Shown here: positions 44,639 to 54,086 of the stretch, one piece after another
How the letters are laid out: each line of letters starts with the position of its first letter
Position numbering within the stretch: position 1 is the stretch's first letter
Assembly: GCA_016841245.1 (NCBI GenBank)
Contig: JAENZN010000019.1
Span: forward strand, 20,921 to 84,920
DNA: 64,000 nt
Direction: 5' to 3'
Origin: Syntrophomonas sp.
GTDB taxonomy: Bacteria; Bacillota; Syntrophomonadia; Syntrophomonadales; Syntrophomonadaceae
Notes under the pieces: model-generated
What the model saw: the letters and a program-made list of their open reading frames with translations, nothing else
What the model was told of the DNA's origin: nothing
Database searches by the model: none
Made by a program: the position numbers and the translations under genes

Positions 44639-46651
44639 ATGACAGAAGAACAATCGGACACACCAAATATAAGCCTGGCCTGGGAAAGATATATTACTAA
44701 TAATGTGTTAGATGAACAATTGCGACTCGTAATAGCACAATCCTGGTACCGATGCCGTGAGGCAGAAGTTGATCCGTATCTTGAGAAGTATCGGTTAGTT
44801 CTTAATGAGCTGGAGCTTAATGAATTAATGGAAAAAAAGAGAAACCTGATCGAAACGTCCAAAATATTTTATGGGAAAATCTACGATTTTGTTGTGGGAT
44901 TAGGTTACTTTTTATTATTGACAGATGAAATGGGCTATGTTTTGGATATAATTGGCGATGATGATGTCATAGCTGCTGCCGCTGATATTAATTTGGTTAA
45001 GGGATCTTGCCAGGCAGAAAACCAAGTGGGAACAAATGGTATTGGCACTGCCCTGGCAATAAATGCACCCATTCAGGTTTCAGGTGCAGAGCATTATCTC
45101 AAGACACTTCATTCTTGGACTTGTTCGGCAGCTCCCATCTATGACCATAAAAATAAGCTAATAGGTGCACTTCAATTGTCAGGCCCCTGCAGTAAGAGCA
45201 GCCAACATACTTTAGGTATAGTAATCGGCGCTGTTGAAGCAATCAGGAACCAGCTAATAATTTTAGAAAGAAATCGAGAATTAATATTACTTAACAATCA
45301 ATTAAATAACATATTCCTTAGTGTTACAGATGGAATTATTGTTACAGACAATGTTGGCTTAATTATTAAGATCAACCCCGTTACTGAAACAATTTTTTCT
45401 ATTAATGATCAGGCAATGGAAGACCAATCAATTATGGATTGTTTTGAAAAATCTACCATAATACAAGAAATGCTTACTTCAGGATCTGTTTATCAAGGAC
45501 ATGAACTTATAGCTAAAACTCAAAATGGTTCTATTCGCTGCTTGTCTTCCGGAAAAGTAATCAGGGATAAATTTGGAAATGTCACGGGCAGTGTGGTCTT
45601 TTTAAAACCGATAAACAAAGTCAAAAACATCGTCAACCATTATAGTGGGTCACATGCAACCTTTCATTTTAAAGACATTATTGGGCAGGACCAGCAATTA
45701 CTTAAGGCAATTGAACTGGCTAGAATTGCTGCTAAAAATGAAAGTAATGTACTTCTTCAAGGTGATAGCGGAACGGGGAAGGAAGTCTTTGCCCATGCTA
45801 TTCATAATCTGAGTTGCCGACAGGATGGACCTTTTCTGGCCATCAATTGTGGTGCTATCCCCCGGGAACTAATTGGCAGCGAGCTATTTGGTTATGAGGG
45901 AGGAGCTTTTACTGGGGCAAAGGCAGGTGGGAGACCGGGTAAATTTGAATTGGCAACAGGTGGTACTTTATTATTAGATGAAATTGGAGAAATGCCACTG
46001 GAGCACCAGGTTTCTTTGTTACGGGTACTGCAGGATAAAAATATCACCCGAATTGGTGGAAATAAGACAATGATGGTAGACGTGCGGATTATCTGTGCTA
46101 GTAATAAAAATCTTCAATTGGAAGTAGCCAGAGGTAATTTCCGTAATGATCTGTTTTTTAGACTAAATGTAATTAATATATCCTTACCTCCCTTACGTGA
46201 GCGTCGCGAGGACATACCTCTATTAGTTAATGTTTTTTTGAAAGACATCTGCAAAAAAATGGGATTCGCTTTACCTTCTATTGATCCTGAAGTGCTTCCT
46301 TATCTTAAGCAATATGATTGGCCAGGCAATATACGAGAGTTACAAAATGTTATCGAAAGAATGATAGATTATGCAAATGGTGAAAATATTGGGCTGAAAC
46401 ATCTTCCTGAAGAAATTATTGCCCCCGATTACCATACTTCGTTAGTGGAAAGAATACCGTTTTCTGATCTTCATACGCAAAAGGATGAAGAAATTAAAAT
46501 AAAAGAACTAGTATCTAGTAGAGAACGCCAACAGCTTGTTAATATGCTTATCTTCCATAAAAGCAACATTAGCAAAGTAGCCAAGGAGATGGGGGTTTCC
46601 AGAAATACTGTTTATAAAAAGCTGAAACGCTTAAACATATCAATTAAATGA
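44639..46651 (+). CDS. Sigma-54-dependent transcriptional activator (GAF-PAS-AAA+-Fis)
   Basis: A 670-residue AcoR-like enhancer-binding protein. A GAF-type sensor lies at about 60-215 (QVGTNGIGTALA, SWTCSAAPI), PAS at about 235-340, and the AAA+ domain has Walker A GDSGTGKE at 375 and the sigma-54-contacting GAFTGA near 422. A Fis-type HTH closes the protein (ISKVAKEMGVSRNTVYKKLKR). Signal and targets unknown; the nearby amine/glutamate operon is a candidate but no sigma-54 promoter was found there. Confidence 0.93.
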   Translation: MTEEQSDTPNISLAWERYITNNVLDEQLRLVIAQSWYRCREAEVDPYLEKYRLVLNELELNELMEKKRNLIETSKIFYGKIYDFVVGLGYFLLLTDEMGYVLDIIGDDDVIAAAADINLVKGSCQAENQVGTNGIGTALAINAPIQVSGAEHYLKTLHSWTCSAAPIYDHKNKLIGALQLSGPCSKSSQHTLGIVIGAVEAIRNQLIILERNRELILLNNQLNNIFLSVTDGIIVTDNVGLIIKINPVTETIFSINDQAMEDQSIMDCFEKSTIIQEMLTSGSVYQGHELIAKTQNGSIRCLSSGKVIRDKFGNVTGSVVFLKPINKVKNIVNHYSGSHATFHFKDIIGQDQQLLKAIELARIAAKNESNVLLQGDSGTGKEVFAHAIHNLSCRQDGPFLAINCGAIPRELIGSELFGYEGGAFTGAKAGGRPGKFELATGGTLLLDEIGEMPLEHQVSLLRVLQDKNITRIGGNKTMMVDVRIICASNKNLQLEVARGNFRNDLFFRLNVINISLPPLRERREDIPLLVNVFLKDICKKMGFALPSIDPEVLPYLKQYDWPGNIRELQNVIERMIDYANGENIGLKHLPEEIIAPDYHTSLVERIPFSDLHTQKDEEIKIKELVSSRERQQLVNMLIFHKSNISKVAKEMGVSRNTVYKKLKRLNISIK

Positions 46652-47036
46652 TAGCTCTGAAGATGTTATAGGGGATGGAGGAGCTTAATTCATTCTGCAT
46701 TACATCAATCCTTTCTATTGCCTGCATCAGAGGTATTCACAATATTTGGCAGCCGTTTTCTTCGTGGTATTCTCCAGCATAGCGGATGGGGTTTATTCAT
46801 ATCAATCTTATCATAGTCTGGAATAATTTGGGGATATTCCCTCTCCCGGTGCATGAAAAAACCGCGCGGGTTCGCGGCTTGCGGCCTCAATAACAAACGG
46901 TTTCTTTTATTATTAGCCTATTATCTTAATTACAATAATTTATCAAACAAGCATCTAGCCTGATTGATCAGAAATGGATGCTTGTTTATAGAATCCAGAA
47001 AAAACAAAAGAGGGTTCAAACCCTCTATTTTTCTTA
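46652..47036. other. 385-bp gap with leftward terminator-like hairpins
   Basis: No gene recognised. It holds a CCGCG/CGCGG hairpin preceded by an A-run (46855-46877, leftward terminator-like), an ACAAGCATC/GATGCTTGT inverted repeat (about 46947-46987), and the tRNA-Leu terminator at 47001-47026. Confidence 0.5.
47001..47026 (-). terminator. Terminator of tRNA-Leu
   Basis: Arms AGAGGG/CCCTCT with a 6-base loop, followed on the minus strand by a T-rich run, 11 bp past the tRNA end. Confidence 0.8.
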
Positions 47037-47121
47037 TGGTGCGGATGAGAGGACTCGAACCTCCACACCTCGCGGCGCCAGATCCTAAGTCTGGTGCGTC
47101 TGCCAATTCCGCCACATCCGC
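47037..47121 (-). tRNA. tRNA-Leu (UAG)
   Basis: Minus-strand class II tRNA with a long variable arm. Anticodon stem CCAGA/TCTGG encloses CTTAGGA, anticodon TAG. Acceptor GCGGATG pairs with CATCCGC; the CCA end is encoded. Confidence 0.95.
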
Positions 47122-47305
47122 ATGAAAACCCAATGTTCAGGCATTTTTATAAGGTATTTAACCTTAAATAATCTAACGTGTGAGTTTTAAGAAGTATAAT
47201 GCGTAAACTCTAAAACTCTGCGTACTTATCTATTATAATGAGTGTTGTTCTGGGTGTCAATTAAGTAATGCTATCCGGTAATTAATGATGAATTCCGGCT
47301 CTATT

Positions 47306-48181
47306 TTATACTTTATAAAAATTACTTATAAAATCAATCAAGGTCCGGGATGCATTGGTAAGGTATTTATCTTTTCTCCAGGCCAGGCCGATGTTTTCCT
47401 TCATTGGTTTTTGGAGCGGCAGGCTAATTATGTTTTGCTCATGTTCTACAATTTCTCTGAATAAAAAGGAGACACCGACTCCATTGCTGATAAGACTTTT
47501 GACTGTTTCCAGCTGATTAGAGGATAATACCACATCAGGTTGGATGTTAAGGGTTTTGAACTGGGCCATGATCTGGCTGCTGCTGTAGAAACCATCCTTC
47601 AGCATGATTATTGGTTCATCTCTTAAGTCTTCCCAGGCGATTTGTTTTTTGTTGCTCAAGCGATGATCTTTATTAAAACAGACTACTATTTCACTTTCCA
47701 ATATAGGCCGGGTATCAAGCAGTTCAGATGCTTCAGAAATAATGACGATGCCCAGATCCAATTCGCCCTCTTCAATCATCTGCCGCAGGGTCATGGAGCC
47801 GCTTTCGATTATATTGAGTTCTATTTCCGGGTATAGTTTTGTAAAGTTCATAAATATGGGGGGGAATAAAAAGGTGCCGATCATAGGGGGGATGCCCAGT
47901 CTGAGCAGGCCTTTTTTCAACTGACCGTAATCATTCATTTCTGCTTTGGCATCTTTGATCAGGTTGAGTATCTGCTCTACCCGCTGCAAGAAGATATTGC
48001 CTTCATTAGTAAGGCTGATTTGTTTTTTCTGCCGGTTGAAAAGGGTTATCCCTAATTCATTTTCCAGCTTTATGATGGCATTGGATACCGAAGGCTGGGA
48101 TACATGCAGGCGCTCCGCGGCCCGGGTAATATTACCAACCCGACATACCATCTGAAAATATTCCAACTGCCTTAGCTCCAC
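47306..48181 (-). CDS. LysR-family transcriptional regulator
   Basis: A 291-residue LTTR with an N-terminal winged HTH (ELRQLEYFQMVCRVGNITRAAERLHVSQPSVSNAI) and a periplasmic-binding-like effector domain from about residue 90. The start is GTG at 48181 (GGAGG 8 bases upstream, canonical N-terminus); a TTG at 48196 overlaps the ribosome site. Divergent to malic enzyme, so probably its regulator and autoregulated through the palindrome at 48198. Confidence 0.9.
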   Translation of the reverse strand: MELRQLEYFQMVCRVGNITRAAERLHVSQPSVSNAIIKLENELGITLFNRQKKQISLTNEGNIFLQRVEQILNLIKDAKAEMNDYGQLKKGLLRLGIPPMIGTFLFPPIFMNFTKLYPEIELNIIESGSMTLRQMIEEGELDLGIVIISEASELLDTRPILESEIVVCFNKDHRLSNKKQIAWEDLRDEPIIMLKDGFYSSSQIMAQFKTLNIQPDVVLSSNQLETVKSLISNGVGVSFLFREIVEHEQNIISLPLQKPMKENIGLAWRKDKYLTNASRTLIDFISNFYKV

Positions 48182-48197
48182 TTCGTATTCCTCCAAC

Positions 48198-48214
48198 TAT
48201 AGCTTCAAGCTATA
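48198..48214. promoter_or_regulatory. 17-bp palindrome, likely LysR binding site
   Basis: TATAGCTT-C-AAGCTATA, a perfect palindrome fitting the T-N11-A LTTR pattern, in the intergenic region 17 bp upstream of the LysR GTG. Regulation of both flanking genes is inferred. Confidence 0.6.
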
Positions 48215-48349
48215 TAAACATACTTATATTATATTTTATATTTATGATAATATCAAATATCATATTAGCAGAGAATAACATCGTAGTTATGTGGAGCAAG
48301 CTAATAAATGATTGGCGTTCGGGATAATAGGGGAAAGGAGCTGCTGTAT

Positions 48350-49522
48350 ATGGATCATTATTCACAATCGCTGCTGGTACATGAGCAGCATCATGGCAAG
48401 ATAAACATAGGCAGTAAAATACCAATTAATAATAAGGAAGATCTGAGTGTTGTATATACACCTGGAGTAGCTGGTCCCTGTGAGAAAATATATCAGAATC
48501 CCCAAGAAGTATATAAATACACCTGTAAATCAAACCTGGTTGCGGTAGTGTCGGACGGCTCTGCGGTCCTGGGCTTAGGAAACATTGGAGCGGAAGCATC
48601 CCTGCCGGTGATGGAGGGTAAAGCTATTCTGTTCAAAGAATTTGCCGGCATCGATGCGGTACCGGTTTGTTTAGCCACCCAGGATGTGGATGAAATCGTT
48701 AAAACTATAAAATATCTGGAACCGACCTTTGGGGGAATAAATCTAGAGGATATTTCCTCTCCCCGCTGCTTTGAAATAGAAGCTAGATTAAAGAAAGAAC
48801 TTAAAATACCGGTGTTCCATGATGACCAGCACGGAACAGCCATTGTTGTTGCGGCTGGTCTGGTTAATGCTTTGAAACTGCTGGGAAAAACCTGGTCTGA
48901 AGTGCGAGTAGTGGTCAATGGCCCGGGTGCCGCAGGTACTGCGATTGTTAAGATGCTGCTGAATTTGGGAGCGGGTAACATTATAGTATGTGATGAACAT
49001 GGAATTCTGCTGCGTGAGAAGGAAGGGCTGCCGGTGCACAAACAGGAACTGGCTCGAATTACCAACCGAGAACATATTAAGGGTACTTTATGGGAGGCCT
49101 TAAAGGGTGCCGATGTATTTATTGGGGTATCGGTACCCGGCATTCTGAATCGGGAGATGGTAAGATCGATGAATCAGGATGCCATTGTATTTGCGATGGC
49201 CAATCCTATCCCGGAAATCATGCCGGATTTGGCCCGGTCCGCCGGTGCAAAAGTTATTGCTGCCGGACGTTCGGATTTTCCCAATCAGATAAATAATGTC
49301 CTGACTTTCCCTGGTGTTTTTCGGGGAGCGCTCAATGTCAGAGCCCGAGAAATAAATGAAGCTATGAAAATGGCAGCTGTTTATGCCATTGCTGGAATAG
49401 TCAGAGATGAAGACCTGCATGAGAACTATATAATACCTGATCCATTTGACAGATGCATCGTGGATCAGGTCGCACAGGCGGTCATGACGGCTGCCCGAGC
49501 CACTGGAGCAGCTCGGATATAG
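48350..49522 (+). CDS. NAD(P)-dependent malic enzyme
   Basis: A 390-residue short-type malic enzyme, oxidatively decarboxylating malate to pyruvate. Motifs are VVSDGSAVLGLGNIGAEAS, FHDDQHGTAIVVAAG and the Rossmann VVVNGPGAAGTAIVKML. ATG 48350 follows AAAGGAG; an in-frame ATG at 48308 lacks a site. Divergent from a LysR gene. Cofactor preference cannot be stated. Confidence 0.93.
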   Translation: MDHYSQSLLVHEQHHGKINIGSKIPINNKEDLSVVYTPGVAGPCEKIYQNPQEVYKYTCKSNLVAVVSDGSAVLGLGNIGAEASLPVMEGKAILFKEFAGIDAVPVCLATQDVDEIVKTIKYLEPTFGGINLEDISSPRCFEIEARLKKELKIPVFHDDQHGTAIVVAAGLVNALKLLGKTWSEVRVVVNGPGAAGTAIVKMLLNLGAGNIIVCDEHGILLREKEGLPVHKQELARITNREHIKGTLWEALKGADVFIGVSVPGILNREMVRSMNQDAIVFAMANPIPEIMPDLARSAGAKVIAAGRSDFPNQINNVLTFPGVFRGALNVRAREINEAMKMAAVYAIAGIVRDEDLHENYIIPDPFDRCIVDQVAQAVMTAARATGAARI

Positions 49523-49902
49523 GGCGGGGAAGCATAAGCGAGGCTTTCTTGCTGCAAATTATTTGGATAATAACCAAGAGGCAGCCCTGCTGTGAACTGC
49601 ATCCGGTCATGAATCTTCTCGGTAAGTTAGTGGATTGCGAGCTGCTGCAGGGTATAACTAATAAAAAACATTATAGCATTCCCGGCAGAAGTATCTGGTA
49701 AATTCGAAATTTTCTAGTGGTATATAGCATTATCTGGTAATATATTTCAATACTCCTCCATTTTATAGGAATATTTAGCGGTGGCGTGTACGTTGAAGCA
49801 GTAATATTTTAAAAAGGCTGCCCAAGTGCCTATCGACTTCTGAGTTTCAGAGGTGTATGATTAAGCTGTAAATGAGACAGGCATCAGCCAGGAGGTGAAC
49901 AT
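49523..49902. other. 380-bp gap between malic enzyme and tatA
   Basis: No gene recognised; an out-of-frame ORF that runs on from the end of malic enzyme to 49701 has no ribosome site. AT-rich stretches around 49720-49750 may hold a tatA promoter, but no clear hexamer pair is seen. Confidence 0.4.
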
Positions 49903-50073
49903 ATGTTTGGCTTGATAGGTAACTTTGGACCATGGGAATTAGCATTTATTCTAGTGATCGTATTAGTGATATTTGGACCGGGGAAATTACCCCAGCTGGG
50001 CGAGTCTGTGGGTAAAGCTTTGAATAGCTTTAAAAAAGCCCGGGAGGAAGATGATAAGGTGATTGAGGATTAA
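49903..50073 (+). CDS. tatA: Twin-arginine translocase subunit TatA
   Basis: A 56-residue TatA/E: one N-terminal membrane helix (GPWELAFILVIVLVIFGPGK with the family's FGPxxLP hinge) followed by an amphipathic helix (LGESVGKALNSFKKA) and an acidic tail. GGAGGTG lies 7 bases before the ATG. No tatC is in the window. Confidence 0.93.
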   Translation: MFGLIGNFGPWELAFILVIVLVIFGPGKLPQLGESVGKALNSFKKAREEDDKVIED

Positions 50074-50107
50074 GCTTATAAGAAAATAGAGATAGACGAA
50101 ACGATGA

Positions 50108-50146
50108 AAAGCCACGGGTATCAAAATAATACCGGGTGGCTTTTTA
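50108..50146 (+). terminator. Terminator of tatA
   Basis: AAGCCAC/GTGGCTT stem extended by GGGTAT/ATACC(G), then TTTTT. Confidence 0.85.
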
Positions 50147-50184
50147 ATTCCAATAAATAGCAGAGCTGGATTATAGTATAAACT

Positions 50185-50598
50185 CTAAATTTCCGGGTTC
50201 AATCCGGGATCGTAAGGCTTTATATCCAGTACCGGCGTACCGTCCAGCATATCGACCCCATTTATTACCACCTGGTTTCCTTCTACTCGCAGCAATTTTA
50301 CAATGGATAAGCCAATACCATTAGGCCGATGGGGTGAACGGGTAGCGAAAACCCCCCGGGGTCCTGGCCTTCCGCCTCTGGGCCTGTCTACAAGCAGTTG
50401 ATAAGCGGAAGATCGATCAAAATGAAATAATACGATAATATGAGAATACTTATCCAGATGCAGAAGACCGGGGCTGAATTCCTCCTTTATTTCAATTATA
50501 GCTTCCAGGTCCGGGGCATGGATGCTCTGTCGGGGTATTTCAGCCGCAGTCTTAAATGGTGAATGGACCTGACCGATGGGCTGGAATATTATTTCATT
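50185..50598 (-). CDS. trmO: TrmO/TsaA-family tRNA methyltransferase
   Basis: A 137-residue protein of the TsaA/YaeB family, SAM-dependent N6-methylation of t6A37 in tRNA-Thr in the characterised enzyme. Family stretch: RGGRPGPRGVFATRSPHRPNGIGLS. Start ATG 50598 follows AAAGGAG. It is shorter than E. coli TrmO, which has an extra C-terminal domain. Confidence 0.85.
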   Translation of the reverse strand, partial: NEIIFQPIGQVHSPFKTAAEIPRQSIHAPDLEAIIEIKEEFSPGLLHLDKYSHIIVLFHFDRSSAYQLLVDRPRGGRPGPRGVFATRSPHRPNGIGLSIVKLLRVEGNQVVINGVDMLDGTPVLDIKPYDPGLNPEI

Positions 50599-50771
50599 CA
50601 TAGCTCTGATTCTCCTTTCGGGGAAGTCATTCACGGTCATCTTTCTATATACTTAATATAACAGATTAAAACTAATTAAATTACCGGTTTTATTCAAAAG
50701 CCAAGGATTTGTCTGATAAGGACCTGAAGGAAAATTAAAAACGTTGGAACTTACTTATTTAAAATACACTT

Positions 50772-51932
50772 TTACCTGTTACGGCTTTTGTTATGTAACA
50801 GGCTGCCCCGTTTAATAGCAGAACTCCCAAATTTGTCTTTCATATCGTCTATTATTTTGTCCAGAATATCATTTTCATCTGCAAACAGAGCGGGTTGCTC
50901 AAGGTTGCGTTCCAGGAGTCGGCTGCAGCTCAATCCCAGCAGACGAAGATGCTTGCCTGTCAGGCCGGATTTATGATACAGGTTAAGGGCAATATCATAG
51001 ATGGTAAGGTCGGCATCTACGCCCTGCTGCAGGGTTTGACTGCGGGTAAAGGTCTGGAAGTTGGGGGTGCGCATTTTGATAGTAACTGTATGGGCTATAA
51101 GCGAGGCATGTCTTAACCGGTAAGCCACCTGGCAGCTCAAATCCAGGAGCAGCTGTTCAATTTCTTTCTGGTCGGACAGGTCAATAGGAAAGGTTATTTC
51201 ATTGCCGATCGACTTTCGATCTGATCTTGATAATACGGGTCGGGAATCCTGCCCGCTGCACAACTGGATGTAAAAGTCAGTATTGGATCCTAGAAGGGAT
51301 TCCAGCTTGACGCGGGGGAATTCCAAAAGGTCTGCAGCAGTATAAATGCCTGCTTTATTTAAGCGCTGGGCAGTTTTACCCCCTATCCCCCATATTTCGG
51401 AAACAGGAAGCGAGGGAAGGATTTCAATTAGCTGGTCGTTGCTCAGCTCCATCAAGCCATTGGGTTTGCTCAGGTTGGTGGCCAGTTTAGCCAGGAATTT
51501 ATTGGCGGCAATACCTACCGATATAAAAAGGCCGGTTTCTTCTAACACATCATTTTTGATCAATTTAGCAATTTGAGCAGAGCTGCCGAACAGACGGTGG
51601 CAGCCGGAAACATCCAGAAATGCTTCATCTATTGATAGAGCCTCTATGACGGGGGAATACCTATGCAGTATGGCAAATACCTCTTGAGAAACCCGGATAT
51701 ATTTTTCAATATGGGGAGGAATAAAAACGGCCTGGGGGCAAAGGTGGTAGGCCTGCTTAGACGGCATAGCCGAACAGACTCCATATTCTCTGGCTTCATA
51801 GGAACAGGTCGAAACCACGCCCCGACTTCCCGGCAGCCCGCCAACGATAACCGGTCTTCCAATCAATTCAGGATGGTCTCGCTGCTCAATTGAAGCATAA
51901 AAAGCATCCATATCGCAGTGCAGTATGTTCAT
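50772..51932 (-). CDS. dinB: DNA polymerase IV
   Basis: Y-family translesion polymerase, 386 residues. Catalytic acidic residues are in HCDMDAFYASIEQ (D7) and SIDEAFLDVSG (about 103-106). Helix-hairpin-helix WGIGGKTAQRLNKAG and a little-finger domain follow. A LexA box lies 11 bp upstream of the start, so it is probably SOS-induced. The C-terminal end lacks an obvious beta-clamp pentapeptide. Confidence 0.95.
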   Translation of the reverse strand: MNILHCDMDAFYASIEQRDHPELIGRPVIVGGLPGSRGVVSTCSYEAREYGVCSAMPSKQAYHLCPQAVFIPPHIEKYIRVSQEVFAILHRYSPVIEALSIDEAFLDVSGCHRLFGSSAQIAKLIKNDVLEETGLFISVGIAANKFLAKLATNLSKPNGLMELSNDQLIEILPSLPVSEIWGIGGKTAQRLNKAGIYTAADLLEFPRVKLESLLGSNTDFYIQLCSGQDSRPVLSRSDRKSIGNEITFPIDLSDQKEIEQLLLDLSCQVAYRLRHASLIAHTVTIKMRTPNFQTFTRSQTLQQGVDADLTIYDIALNLYHKSGLTGKHLRLLGLSCSRLLERNLEQPALFADENDILDKIIDDMKDKFGSSAIKRGSLLHNKSRNR

Positions 51933-51942
51933 AATTACACCT

Positions 51943-51968
51943 CGAACAAATGTTTGAATTCATTATAC
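51943..51968 (-). promoter_or_regulatory. dinB promoter -10 and LexA (DinR) box
   Basis: CGAACAAATGTTTG at 51943-51956 fits the Bacillus-type LexA consensus CGAACRNRYGTTYG at every position. A minus-strand TATAAT lies at 51963-51968, so the box would cover the transcription start. Confidence 0.8.
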
Positions 51969-52187
51969 TATAGGCCGGAGGGGTTATCTAGAGTGTAAAA
52001 GTTTGGAGCATTTTAGGTAATATAAAGCCGAATTTATACATTTTGACGGAATTTGTTAGAAAATAAGGACGCAGGTCGTATAATTTTAAAAAAATTATGG
52101 TAATTTAGGTTAATATTTATTGCATATCTTTGTTATAATAATAATGATATATCCACCAGGAAAACTGAATAAAGAAAGGAGCGACAC

Positions 52188-52856
52188 GTGAGTACGATAT
52201 TGATGCTGTCTCCCATAATCCTGGTTGCGATAGCTGCGGTCATCTTCATCCTGGCTGTGAAATCCAGAGATAAAAAGAATGAAACCCAGAGAAAAATCAT
52301 GCAGAGTGGAGACAGAGGAGAACTAAAAGTTCAGCAAGTTTTATCTAATTTGGAGAATCCGAAATCACATTATAGAGTCTATCATAACATTAAACTGGGG
52401 CCCGATGGGGAGCATACCAATGAATATGATACTTTAGTAGTAGGGCCTAATGGAATATTCCACATAGAAACAAAGAATTACGGCGGAGAACGCGGTGGAA
52501 TAATCGATGTCGATAGCAATGGAAACTGGATCTTGCATAAAAAAAGCGGATACTCCAAAATTATTACCAATCCTGCCGGACAGGTTGATTCACATGAATA
52601 CCGTCTGCAGGGTTTCTTAAAGAAAGTAGTAGGCGTAAGAAATCTGCCTACGCAGGGGATTGTAGTGTTATCCTGTGATAACATTACCGTACGCTATAAT
52701 AAGAAATTCGTAAATGAATTAACGGTGTTAGGCCGTCATGAATTGGTAGGATATATCAAAAACTATAAAAGCGGGAAGAAAATACTTTACCCTCGTACCA
52801 TAAACAAGATTTGCAAGAATATCGAATCTATGAATGATATGGCCAAAGCAAATTAA
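52188..52856 (+). CDS. NERD-domain membrane-anchored protein
   Basis: A 222-residue protein with an N-terminal membrane helix (about 5-25) and a NERD (nuclease-related) domain at about 40-155: GDRGELKVQQVL, NEYDTLVVGPNGIFHIETKNYGG with the D...E-x-K nuclease-like residues. GTG start after AAAGGAG. NERD proteins are predicted nucleases of uncertain role. Confidence 0.87.
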   Translation: MSTILMLSPIILVAIAAVIFILAVKSRDKKNETQRKIMQSGDRGELKVQQVLSNLENPKSHYRVYHNIKLGPDGEHTNEYDTLVVGPNGIFHIETKNYGGERGGIIDVDSNGNWILHKKSGYSKIITNPAGQVDSHEYRLQGFLKKVVGVRNLPTQGIVVLSCDNITVRYNKKFVNELTVLGRHELVGYIKNYKSGKKILYPRTINKICKNIESMNDMAKAN

Positions 52857-53146
52857 TACGGGGGGTTGATTTATCAGATTGATCCAATTATTTAGTATTA
52901 GAGGTTTTTAGTCTCTTACCTTGCTTGCTTGGATACTAGTAGTTAAAGTCGAGTAGGCAATTGCCAGAGAAAAAATGTTTTTATACCGGGGTGACCCTGT
53001 TTACATTATTATGGGTAACAGTGGTTTTGATTAAAAAGTTATAAAAGTTATTAACTCAGCTCGATTATGATAATCGGTGGTAATTTTAAAACGGTTATTT
53101 GGAACTGCCCGGTTTCTGTACAGAAAAAGTTAACTTGATTCAATTC
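52857..53146. other. Gap before the tandem repeat
   Basis: 290 bp without a recognisable gene or terminator; precedes the 182-bp repeat array. Confidence 0.4.
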
Positions 53147-53757
53147 AAAGGAAGATGGCCTTCAGGCCATCTTCCTTTCAGCTTGTTGACAAAGTCGGCA
53201 AGGTGGCAGGCCGATGACAGAAGTGAAGATCAAGGCATGAAAAAATCCCGAGATTGAAGCGTACCTGAGTACGCTGATTGAGCGGGATTTTTGAAATAAC
53301 GCAGATATTCTCTTTTGTCATTGGCCTGAAAGGAAGATGGTATTCAGGCCATCTATCTTTCAGCTTGTTGACAAAGTCGGCAAGGTGGCAGGCCGATGAC
53401 AGAAGTGAAGATCAAGGCATGAAAAAATCCCGAGATTGAAGCGTACCTGAGTACGCTGATTGAGCGGGATTTTTGAAATAACGCAGATATTCTCTTTTGT
53501 CATTGGCCTGAAAGGAAGATGGTATTCAGGCCATCTATCTTTCAGCTTGTTGACAAAGTCGGCAAGGTGGCAGGCCGATGACAGAAGTGAAGATCAAGGC
53601 ATGAAAAAATCCCGAGATTGAAGCGTACCTGAGTACGCTGATTGAGCGGGATTTTTGAAATAACGCAGATATTCTCTTTTGTCATTGGTCTGAAAGGAAG
53701 ATGGCCTTCAGGCCATCTATCTTTCAGCTTGTCGACAAAGTCGGCAAAAAGAAAGGC
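53147..53757. repeat. 182-bp tandem repeat, three full copies and a partial fourth
   Basis: Copies start at 53147, 53329, 53511 and 53693. Each begins with a GATGGCC-TTCA-GGCCATC type hairpin (two copies carry GGTATTCA instead) and contains, about 93 bases on, a nested palindrome AATCCCG...AGCGTAC-CTGA-GTACGCT...CGGGATT. The units are nearly identical with no unique spacers. The fourth copy diverges after GTCGGCAAA. Confidence 0.92.
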
Positions 53758-53910
53758 CAAAGCAAGTCGGGGGTGTCCCTTTTATTAGTATAAACCCCTT
53801 CCGAAATAATTTTTTCTCACCTTTGATTTTATTTTGCAGCTCTTAAACAAAATATAAAATCGTCAAAAATCTTTACTCCGCAAAAATCACCAATAATAAT
53901 TTAGCAAATC

Positions 53911-53959
53911 TTGTGTCCCGAGAACACCTAGGGGCAATATTCGTTCCTCGGACACACAA
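53911..53959. repeat. Imperfect inverted repeat
   Basis: TTGTGTCCCGAGAAC and GTTCCTCGGACACACAA pair with small bulges around a 17-base loop. REP-like in style but with a different sequence from the 40881 family. Confidence 0.55.
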
Positions 53960-54053
53960 AACCATAATCTTTAATAAAAATAAAGGAGAGCATAAAAAAA
54001 TAAAGCAGGAAAAAACTTTTCCGAGACAGAGATTTGGAGAAGTTGGTTGACTG

Positions 54054-54086
54054 TGGGGACATTGCTACGAAGTTGGTGTGTCCCCA
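54054..54086. repeat. GGGGACA-type palindrome
   Basis: Arms TGGGGACA/TGTCCCCA around a 17-base loop. Flanked by a wider inverted pair CCGAGACAGAG (about 54021) and CTTTGTCTCGG (about 54116), and TGGGGACATTGCT recurs near 54165. Confidence 0.6.

Noticed and set aside
49453..49701. 82-codon ORF overlapping the malic enzyme end
   Set aside because: Out of frame with malic enzyme, no ribosome site, low-quality composition.
53147..53757. CRISPR array
   Set aside because: Units are 182 bp and contiguous, without short repeats separated by unique spacers; no cas genes.
53542..53760. 72-codon minus-strand ORF in the repeat array
   Set aside because: It is a reading of the tandem repeat; the hairpins explain the sequence better than a protein does.
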